This document shows, piece after piece, positions 1-8,184 of a DNA stretch of 64,000 bases (its first letter is position 1; every line of letters begins with the position of its first letter). Position numbers and translations under genes: made by a program. The notes beneath the pieces are model-generated. The model made no database searches, was not told the DNA's origin, and saw only the letters and a program-made list of their open reading frames with translations. Source of the stretch: Neostapfia colusana (lineage: Eukaryota; Streptophyta; Magnoliopsida; Poales; Poaceae); the NCBI GenBank assembly GCA_030760725.1, contig JASWHV010000012.1, positions 39,401,652 to 39,465,651 of the forward strand, given 5' to 3'.

Positions 1-410
1 TGGGTAGAAAATCCTCTTCATAGGTACTGATCTCCAGTAAAAAATTGGGCTTCATTGGAGGTCATTTGCTAGGTCAAATTACCTTCTGAAATTCAGCCTT
101 TATTTTAAAATTCAAATTTAAACAGAAGCTTTTTCAGAACTCCTGTCTAAGTTCAAAAATTCATATCTCTCTGATGGTAGCTCCAAAAATGGTGAAACAA
201 ATTTTGTTAGAACCATGGAGACTTACCCAAATCAGATATTCCACCATTAGCTATGTCCAAGCTCCTGAAGTGGGCTCAAAATTCAGAGAAGCATTGTACT
301 TGTAGGAATTTTAAATACTACATTGTGCAATGACATATCTCCAAATTTGGCTCAAATCATCCTTAGAGAGTCTAGTATCCACTGTAAAAATCCCAAAGCC
401 AATTAAGGAT

Positions 411-419
411 TATAAATAG
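411..419 (+). promoter_or_regulatory. TATA box of element A 5' LTR
   Basis: A canonical TATAAATAG is preceded 3-12 bases upstream by a CCAAT sequence. The same motif is at 10410-10418 in the 3' LTR and, on the minus strand, at 63439-63447 in element B's 5' LTR. If used, transcription would start near 445. With the AATAAA at 1890 this implies an R region of about 1.4-1.5 kb. This is sequence inference only. Confidence 0.6.
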
Positions 420-572
420 CAGTAGCTATGAATAGTAGTTCAATTCTTATAAATCCTTAATACTTATACATGTATTTTATTACATTTCATAATAGTGACC
501 GAAGTTGAGGATACGCCAGAGCCCTTGGACGTCCTGCCACCGGAAGCTGACTTTCCGTTTAACTCGCAACCA

Positions 573-590
573 GGCAAGCCCCGGTTTGCA
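573..590 (+). promoter_or_regulatory. Conserved quasi-palindrome of LTR families
   Basis: The 18-nt block GGCAAGCCCCGGTTTGCA recurs with few changes in every LTR here: 10572-10589, 23194-23211 and 61473-61490 (+), and 25338-25355, 29033-29050, 37425-37442, 47794-47811, 51212-51229 and 63290-63307 (-). GCAAGCC can pair with GGTTTGC over a 2-nt gap. Its role is unknown; it lies downstream of the putative TATA box. Confidence 0.7.
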
Positions 591-1249
591 CTTAAGTACC
601 TCTTATAAAGCTTTTTATTTCTATCATTTATGTCTAGGGTGAATGTTTGCATTAGAGTTAGGGTGATTGAAACCCCACTTGCATAGCCTATTTAAATCCT
701 ATAAAGGGTTGGGTAGTTTACAAACTCGACGAGTAGAGACTGCCATGCTAAGGTTTAGGATCTCGGTAGAAGTCGAGTGGTTGGAAGCTACTCGCGAGAT
801 AGTACTTATTACACGGAATAAAAAGAGGTAGAAAATGGCTTAAGTTATGAAAATGAGACCCAGCAGGGGGGGATAGGAAGCAGTGAGCAGAGGTCTCACG
901 TGCGTAGCCCTGTTGGCATCGGTTGAGGACCGTCCGTGTGCGGCCCTGCTGAACAAGTATCGAACAGTACCGGATGCATACTGGCATATGGGAACCAGGA
1001 AACCGATGTAATTGGTTAACCTGGGTGCCGAGGCTTACCCAACCGTAAATAGGAGTGGGTTGAGGGTAGCAAGGTGTAAATCTGCCAGGCACAGTCACGC
1101 TCCACGCGGGGACCTCCTACCCGTTACGGATGGACCGGTTCGGCATTTGGGTTGCCTTTGAAAGGTTGTTGCATACAACAGAGTAGGAAAGGGTGTGGAA
1201 TCACGATTCTGAAAGTGGGTGTATGTGATGTGTTATCCGGGTGTGTCTT

Positions 1250-1274
1250 GATTGCAATCACCGTCCCTCGCGGT
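1250..1274 (+). promoter_or_regulatory. 10-bp palindrome plus 15-nt hairpin, A 5' LTR
   Basis: GATTGCAATC (1250-1259) is directly followed by ACCGT-CCCTC-GCGGT, a 5-bp stem with a 5-nt loop and one G-U pair. The same two-part block is at 11251-11275 in the 3' LTR and in elements B, C, E, F and G. The central dinucleotide of the palindrome varies (GC, CG, TA) and stays self-complementary. Confidence 0.65.
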
Positions 1275-1423
1275 TATTTGAGTACCCGCTTGTTCACTGC
1301 ACTGTGACGTAGTAAGAAGTGAAATAAGCCAAATGAAAATGCTATATTGATCTTAATGTCTGTAATACCTTGATTGCTGTAGAGATACAGCTAACTAAGC
1401 TTATATTCCACTTTGGGCATCTC

Positions 1424-1470
1424 CACATCGGGGGAAAGCGTTTCTTGTTTGATTGTGGACTTCCGATGTG
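1424..1470 (+). ncRNA. 47-nt stem-loop with invariant loop, A 5' LTR
   Basis: Arms CACATCGG (1424-1431) and CCGATGTG (1463-1470) enclose a loop containing GCGTTTCTTGTTTGATTG. The loop is shared almost unchanged with families whose arms have quite different sequences, while the arms remain complementary. It is probably a structured RNA or DNA element of the R region; the function is unknown. Confidence 0.7.
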
Positions 1471-1889
1471 AGGGCTGCCTAAGGCACATGAACCTGCTGC
1501 TATAAAACTGGAAGTAAGGATCAACTTATAGGCGTGTCTTTGTCGCAAATTCCTTTTTCCATCTTACATATCCTTGCACGTAGAGTTACATGCCTAGGGT
1601 TGACGGTTAAGACTTGCTGAGCCGTCGTGCTCACGGTTGCAATATTTGAGCTGTGTGCAGATGAGAGTTATGAGGAAGGTTCCGAGGACGAGGCGATGCC
1701 CCCGTCGGGGTACACGGCCGAGCTAGAGCCCTGCACGCCGCCGTGATTCTCCGGTTCCATGCTGCTAGTGTGTAGCGTCCCCAGGCTGGACGGCTGCATT
1801 TTTGCATAGTTAGGATGAGAGGCCTTATACGTATATTACCTCCGCTGTATGAATAGGTTTTGTAAAAAGACTTCCGCTGTTTTATATCA

Positions 1890-1895
1890 AATAAA
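1890..1895 (+). terminator. Polyadenylation signal, A 5' LTR
   Basis: AATAAA is followed about 30 bases later by a GU-rich stretch (TTCGTGTGTGCTGTT), the usual layout of a cleavage and polyadenylation site. The same signal is at 11891-11896 in the 3' LTR, which is where the element's own transcript would end. Confidence 0.6.
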
Positions 1896-1936
1896 AGCTT
1901 GTATGTTATCCTTTATTCTTTTCGTGTGTGCTGTTG

Positions 1937-1957
1937 GGTGCCGCATCGCACGGCACC
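1937..1957 (+). ncRNA. 21-nt terminal hairpin, A 5' LTR
   Basis: GGTGCCG, a 7-nt loop and CGGCACC form a perfect 7-bp stem 46 bases before the LTR end. The same 7/7/7 geometry is found in all other complete LTR ends of the window. Confidence 0.75.
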
Positions 1958-2007
1958 ACCCTATGCGATCTTGGAGTGGGTGAACCACGGGGTGGTCCCC
2001 ACAGGCG

Positions 2008-2020
2008 TGGTATCAGAGCC
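2008..2020 (+). other. Primer-binding site of element A (initiator tRNA-Met)
   Basis: TGGTATCAGAGCC lies 4 bases after the LTR end (2003). It is complementary to the 3' end of plant initiator tRNA-Met, the standard minus-strand primer of Ty3/gypsy chromoviruses. Confidence 0.92.
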
Positions 2021-3580
2021 GCATTGGGAATAGCACGCTCGAAAAGAGTCTATTTTTGAAAACTTAGAAGTAGTCGAGTGAGGATTAGTCTTTAAGCCCA
2101 CATAAGGTCTATGATAGTACTAGTTATGATGGTGGGAAAGCTAACATATGTGTTATACATTCTGTAACGACGCTCCGATGTCAGGTAAGAGGTAAGGTAC
2201 GCCACCGCAGGCAGATCAATTGCGGTAACTCGCCATACGAGTAATAGTATGGAATGATATACCGTGGCTTGGCACGGTAGTTAATATGAGTCTCTGGACC
2301 ACTCTATGGTCCTGAGAGCATATGAAAACGCTGATCTCCAGCGTGCTTTAGGCAAAAGTGAGAATACCCCATCGTGTGGTAAGCAACACGATAGTATGCA
2401 ACTCTTGAACGTTCAATGTTCAAAGGGCCATACGCAGCGCTCGCCATCGGCGTGCCTCAACGGTCATGAGGCAGTAGGTGGTATCCATTGGGTTGATAAA
2501 ATTCCCAACCGTGACGACCCGTTCGCGCTCTACTCGGGTTCCCCGTCGTGTGGTGTTAAAACACGGCCATGTACCTTGAGACGTGGCTTGACTCAAGGAC
2601 GATCCGTATGGCAATGATACGGACCGTATGTTTTTATTATGATATGGAACTGCCTGTAATGTCAGAAACCTTTGTGTGTACAATTATTGTGTGTTTTTCT
2701 GCAGGTACATTAACCACGTTAGCGCATGGCGTGTAGAAACCGTTTGTGAGTGACGACTTTAGTTCCACCATTTGACAGGTATAAGCCGGAATACCGGTTT
2801 AGGATTTTTCTTTGGTGAGGAAACGTAGTACCGACTGCAATAAAAGTTTATTTTCGAAGAAAAGAGTCAAAATGAAGTTTAGGATTCCATTCAGGGGTTA
2901 TTGAACTTCCATATTGAACTAAGAGTCAATTGGGAGTATAGGTTCAGTCTGAAAAGCTTAGGAATAATCTCCCCTGTTTTCATCAGAAATTTCGTTGAAC
3001 ATGAACAGGGCATAACTTAAGATTGGTTGAACCAATGGAGGTATGGGATACCATAATGGAAAGGTTTAGAAGTCCTCTGCAACTTTTCTGTAGAGCTCCA
3101 GAACAAAATCTCCCTCCAAAGGGGTGAAAATCTCAGATGAGTAGGTACTGTCCAGAAACAGGGCAGACCAAATGCTCTCTAGAATTTTCCGTATTTCGAC
3201 CAAAACACTTAGTTTCACCGTTCGACGTCCAGTGGCTGTTGTAAAACAGCGAGTTGGAGTCGAAGGGTTTATGAATTCGACATATCATTTCGAGCGAGTA
3301 CATGTTTGGGTCCAGTACTAGCGAGGAACTACGCATGCTAACACACTTAACATCCCGTGGTGACCCCGATGGTCGAAATGAACTTTTAACCCATAAAGTT
3401 CAATACTTTGGAACTCGATCGTGTGACACGGTCCAGGGATGTATATGCTGTATAAAGTTTATACTTTATCCATATGTGTGATTGTTATGCGCACTATTTA
3501 TTCCATTCTCGCATCACTATTGTATAGACTGGATGAAGTAAACAAACATGTGCTGATCATTTGAATGATCTGAATGCAGA
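2021..3580 (+). other. Untranslated leader of element A
   Basis: About 1.56 kb lie between the PBS and the gag start. The first 600 bases hold several inverted repeats: 2371-2377 with 2386-2392, a palindrome at 2405-2416, then the double hairpin 2574-2622. A 103-codon open frame (2306-2617) is also open in element B, but nearly all differences are amino-acid changing, so I do not call it a gene. The part from about 2880 to 3350 is related to the repeat modules in element B's internal region. Confidence 0.75.
2574..2622 (+). ncRNA. Leader double hairpin, element A
   Basis: CCTTGAG pairs with CTCAAGG (11-nt loop), then a 5-nt spacer, then CCGTAT pairs with ATACGG (7-nt loop). The same arrangement is in the leaders of B (16996-17044), F (34566-34613) and D (57116-57173). 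The position between PBS and gag would suit a packaging or dimerisation signal, but that is inference. Confidence 0.6.
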
Positions 3581-6568
3581 ATGGTGCGGACACGCTCAAC
3601 GCAAGAGGAGGGAGGTCCGAGTCAGGTTCTTGGTGATGAGTCTCCACCTCCAGAGCAAACCACGACGCAGCAGCAACCACCTCCTTCACCGCCAGAACTT
3701 CCAAGGAATCTTGCGGAGGTTCTCGCCGCAGTGCTCGGCTCGCGCGACGAGCAAACCGAGTTGCTGCGGATGCTAGTGCAGCAGAATGCGTCCCATCAGG
3801 GAGGACGCCAAGACAATGGGCAACGCCAGCCCCAACAAAGTTCATATTCAGGATTCATGGCGACCCATCCACCGGTCTTCACGGAGGCCGAAGAACCTTT
3901 AGAGGCGGACAGCTTTATCCGCACTCTAGAGGCAAAGTTCGGGTTGCTGCGATGCACCGAACACCAGAAGGCGCTGTATGCAGCGCAACAGCTTCAAGGA
4001 GAAGCCGGTACATGGTGGGCGAACTACACCGCCTCCTTACCGGCTGGCCATGCCGTCACATGGACGGAGTTCCGGGAGGCGTTCCGCGCCTATCACATAC
4101 CTCCCGGGGTTATGGAAATGAAGCTCCAGGAGTTCCTGGCGCTACGACAAGGCGACAGGAGTGCTCATGAGTACTCCAGGTTATTCAACCGGCTGGCACA
4201 GTATGCGCCAGGATTTGTGGGAACGGAAGACAACAAGCGCAATGCGTTCTTCCGGGGCCTGAACTCCAAGATGAAGGTCCATCTCGCCCAGAGCAATCGT
4301 GGCACATTCAACGACCTAGTTAATGCCGCGATTCTACAGGAGAATGCTCAGCGCGAGCGCGGTTCTGACAAGAGGAAACGCAGCGTGCTGACGAGCAGCA
4401 GTGGTGGAACGCCACAGAAATACCGCGTGGTGTATCGTTCACCATCCGGTCAGAGATGGCAGCCACCGGCGCGACCGCCTCAGTTTCGTGGTCGGCAATA
4501 TAATGTGCCGGGCTTTCGACCGACGTATCCACCACAGCAACAGCAGCAGCAAAGGATGGTTCCGCATGTGCCCCATTTTCAACAGCGTGCACCGGGATTC
4601 CGTCCTCAAGTCGGCGGGACCCCGACACCTTACACGTGCTACACGTGTGGCCGTGTCGGGTACATTTCCAGAGACTGCCCCGAGCCGCGACAGGGCAGGG
4701 GTGCAGCACCATATCAGGGTGCTAATCAGCCCCGCAACCAGCCCAAGAAACCAGCACCAAAACCCGGCAACGTCCACCACTTAGCCCTCGAAGACGTGCC
4801 GGAAGGCGAACCCGTCCTCGCGGGTACGTTCTCTTACCTAGATCATCCCGTAGTCATACTTTTTGACTCCGGTGCCACCCATAATTTCATAAGTCAGTCT
4901 TATGTTATTAAATATCAACTGCCTATCATTCCCACAAATAATTCATATTTGATATGTTCTCCGGGTGGGAAAATAACAGCCGATAGAATGGTCTATAGAG
5001 CACCATTACAGTTGGGTGGGAATCTATATCCGACTTCTCTAATCATGTTAGAGAGTCAAAAACTTGATGTCATTTTAGGAATGTCATGGCTACATCGCCA
5101 TGGTGCTGTTCTTGACATCATCCCACGTGTGGTTCGTTTAAACTCTCCACTTCATGAACCACATGTTCTTATTCTTGACCGTTCGGTTCAAGAAGCTCCA
5201 GCCACCTATAACACGGAAGCCACGAAACTTGAGGATATTCGAGTGGTCCGTGAATACCCGGATGTCTTTCCGGATGATCTTCCGGGCATGCCACCCGAAA
5301 GAGATGTCGAGTTCAAGATTAAAATTGTACCTGGGACGACACCAATCTCACGGAGACCATATAAGATGGCTCCGAATGAGCTGGCTGGACTAAAGGAGCA
5401 GCTCAACGATTTGATGAAGAAGGGTTTCATTCGACCGAGTTCCTCGCAATGGGGATGCTCGGCGCTGTTTGTGAAGAAGAAGGATGAAACTTTGAGGTTG
5501 TGTGTGGACTACCGACCTCTCAACGCCGTCACCATCAAGAATAAATATCCACTGCCCCGCATCGATATTCTCTTCGATCAACTTGTGGGTGCGAGTGTAT
5601 TTTCCAAGATGGATCTTCGCTCCGGATATCATCAAATCAAGATCCGAGCAGAAGATATTCCGAAGACGGCCTTCTCGACGAGATATGGGTTATATGAGTA
5701 CCTCGTCATGTCCTTTGGTCTCACCAACGCCCCGGCACACTTCATGTATCTCATGAACTCAGTGTTCATGCCGGAGTTGGACAAGTTTGTGGTGGTGTTC
5801 ATAGACGACATCTTAGTTTACTCCAAGACTGAAGAAGAACACGCCAAACACTTGCATATCATGCTTCAACGATTAAGAGACCATAAGCTTTATGCCAAGT
5901 TCATCAAGTGCGAGTTTTGGATCAGCCAAGTGCCATTCCTTGGTCATATCATTTCTGCAGAAGGCATTGCAGTTGATCCAAGCAAGATCGAACAAGTGCT
6001 GAAATGGAAATCCCCCACATCAGTCCATGAAGTCAGAAGTTTCCTCGGGTTAGCAGGATATTACCGGAGATTCATACCGAACTTCTCCAAGCTTGCTAAG
6101 CCGATGACTGAACTGTTGAAGAAGGGGATCAATTATGTTTGGAGCTCAGCTTGTGAAGAAGCTTTCCAAGCATTAGTGAAGCATCTTACAACAGCCCCGG
6201 TGTTAGCTCAACCGGATACGACCAAGCCCTTCGACGTATATTGTGATGCGTCCGGTATCGGGCTTGGCTGTGTATTGATGCAAGGGGGAAGAGTGGTCGC
6301 CTATGGCTCACGTCAACTTCGTAACCACGAGCAGCACTATCCGACTCATGATCTTGAGCTCGCTGCTGTGGTGTTGGCCTTGAAGATGTGGAGGCACTAC
6401 TTACTTGGAAACTTAGTGCACCTCTACACCGGCCACAAAAGTCTGAAATATATCTTCACTCAAAAGGAGTTGAATATGCGGCAACGGAGATGGCTAGAAC
6501 TGATCAAAGATTATGAGATCGAGATTCACTACCATCCCGGGAAGGCAAATGTGGTTGCCGATGCCTGA
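3581..6568 (+). pseudogene. Element A gag-pol, first part (Gag, protease, RT, RNase H)
   Basis: A 995-codon open frame. Gag has a proline- and glutamine-rich N-terminus and a capsid-type region (WW near residue 145). The zinc knuckle is C353-x2-C356-x4-Y361-x4-C366: the histidine is a tyrosine (codon 4661-4663), so CCHC is broken. The protease motif DSGAT has D429. Reverse transcriptase shows D678 ([11 protein letters not shown]) and FIDD (D742, D743). RNase H has D889, but the conserved TDHKSL reads TGHKSL (G951, codon 6431-6433). The frame ends at TGA 6566-6568, exactly where related copies read DALSRK, so this is a nonsense mutation and not the natural end. The start ATG is chosen because MVRTR also opens the gag of element D. 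Gag and Pol share one frame. Confidence 0.93.
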
Positions 6569-7606
6569 AGCCGCAAATTCCATGTCAACAATCTGTCCAC
6601 CGCCCCACTTGAAGAGGAGGAGCCAAGTCTGTACTTGACTCCATATGGGGCGTTATATAATCTTGCTCTCATCCCAACCATAAGAGAAGAGATTATGGAA
6701 GCTCAGAAGAAAGACATGGGAATATCACACATTCGGAGAAGGATGGAGAATGGCGAAATGAAATGCTTCCGAAGAGATGAACACGACACTTTATGGTTTA
6801 AAGACCGTATAGTGGTACCCCGTGACTTGAAGCTTCGGAAGAAAATCTTGGACGAGGCTCATTTGTCCAAGTATTCTATTCATCCGGGCAGCAACAAGAT
6901 GTACCAGGATCTGAAAACCAGATTTTGGTGGACACGGATGAAAAGAGAAATCGCGAAATACGTATCCGAATGTGATACGTGTCGGCGTGTGAAGGCCGAC
7001 CATATGCGTAAAGCCGGACAGCTGCAACCATTAAACATTCCGGCGTGGAAGTGGGAGGATATCAGAATGGACTTCATAGTCGGGTTACCTCTCACGTCTC
7101 ACAAGCATGACTCAATTTGGGTGATAGTCGATCGACTAACCAAGTCGGCTCATTTTATCCCCGTACATACGAAGTACGTGGCCAAGCAATATGCGGAGCT
7201 GTACATTGCAAAGATCTTATGTTTGCACGGTGTTCCCCGCTCCATCATCTCAGATCGCGGTGCGCTGTTCCTCTCTCGGTTTTGGGAACAGCTGCACGCA
7301 TCACTGGGAACCAAACTGATCCGAAGCTCCGCGTATCACCCGCAAACGGATGGTCAAACTGAACGGGTGAATCAAGTTCTTGAAGACATGCTACGCGCTT
7401 GTGCCATCCACCACGGCAAGAATTGGGATGATCATTTGCTGTTGGCGGAGTTTTCTTACAACAATGGCTATCAAGCTAGCATCAAGATGGCGCCGTATGA
7501 AGCTCTCTACGGCCGGAAATGCCACACACCTCTCAACTGGTGCGAGTCCGGCGTGCGAGTCATCTACGGCATTGAACTTGTGAATGAAGCTGAAGAACGA
7601 GTGTGA
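6569..7606 (+). pseudogene. Element A pol, integrase part
   Basis: This continues the same frame after the premature stop. The HHCC zinc finger (HLSKYSIHPG ... CDTC) is followed by the catalytic core. The first Asp is in [12 protein letters not shown], the second in ISDRG and the Glu in [11 protein letters not shown], so the DDE triad looks intact. The frame ends at TGA 7604-7606, where element G reads EEKVRII; a C-to-T change of CGA to TGA, as expected from deamination of a methylated CpG, would explain it. Without readthrough of both stops no integrase could be made. Confidence 0.92.
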
Positions 7607-8119
7607 GTGATACAAGCCAACCTCAAGGCTGCTCAATCTCGTCAGAAAAGCTATGCGGATAAAAGACGCCGTCCTCTCCACTTCGACATCGGGGACCATG
7701 TTTATGTCCGTGCGTCTCCGATGAAGGGAGTTCACCGTTTCGGAGTGAAGGGTAAACTTGCGCCGCGATTCATTGGCCCGTTCGCCGTCATTGAAAGATG
7801 CGGACCCGTGGCCTATCGCCTAGAGTTACCAGCGTCGCTCGCAGGCATTCACAACGTCTTCCACATCTCTCAGCTGAGAAAGTGCCTCAAGCCCTCGGCT
7901 GAAGTCCGCACAGAAGACATAGAAGTTCTTCAACCAGACCTCACGTACACGGAGTATCCAATCCGGATTATCAATGAAAAGACTCGTGCCACAAGAAACC
8001 GGACCTTATGGTTCTACAAGGTCTTGTGGAGTAACCATACCGCTGATGAGGCGACATGGGAAAGCGAGGATTATTTACGAACATATTATCCGGACTTCCT
8101 ATCATCATATACCCGGTAA
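7607..8119 (+). pseudogene. Element A pol, integrase C-terminus and chromodomain
   Basis: Same frame again, after the second stop. It holds the GPY/F-type integrase C-terminal region ([16 protein letters not shown]) and then a chromodomain: EDIEVLQPDL, KVLWSNHTADEATWE, DYLRTYYPDF. Chromodomains direct integrase to heterochromatin in chromoviruses. The natural stop TAA is at 8117-8119, 50 bases before the PPT. It lacks its own start and can only be the tail of a polyprotein. Confidence 0.92.
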
Positions 8120-8169
8120 AGTTTTTCCCCACTTTACTTTTCCTTTGGAATCTCGGGACGAGATTCTTT

Positions 8170-8184
8170 TTAAGGGGGGAGGGA
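8170..8184 (+). other. Polypurine tract of element A
   Basis: TTAAGGGGGGAGGGA directly precedes the 3' LTR and would prime plus-strand DNA. The same tract in reverse complement marks the LTR junctions of B (14648), F (32502), G (40243) and D (54752). Confidence 0.9.

Larger units (their letters stand above)
1..2003 (+). repeat. Element A 5' LTR (3' portion only)
   Basis: This stretch matches the 3' LTR from about 10245 to 12004 and ends GGTCCCCACA just before the primer site. It carries a TATA box (411-419), an AATAAA signal (1890-1895), the palindrome-hairpin (1250-1274), the 47-nt stem-loop (1424-1470) and the terminal hairpin (1937-1957). About 250 bases (137-388) present here are missing from the 3' LTR. 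Small open frames here have no protein similarity I recognise. Confidence 0.93.

Noticed and set aside
464..652. 62-codon minus frame repeated at 10463-10651
   Set aside because: Antisense to the LTR and repeated only because LTRs come in pairs.
1941..1972. Possible pseudoknot: loop ATCGCA of A's terminal hairpin with downstream TGCGAT
   Set aside because: The pairing is not kept in E, F or G, whose loops differ while the downstream block stays the same.
2306..2617. 103-codon frame in A's leader with a 103-codon counterpart in B (17001-17312)
   Set aside because: The two differ almost only by amino-acid-changing substitutions, and the F counterpart has an early stop. The conserved features are the hairpins, not the reading frame.
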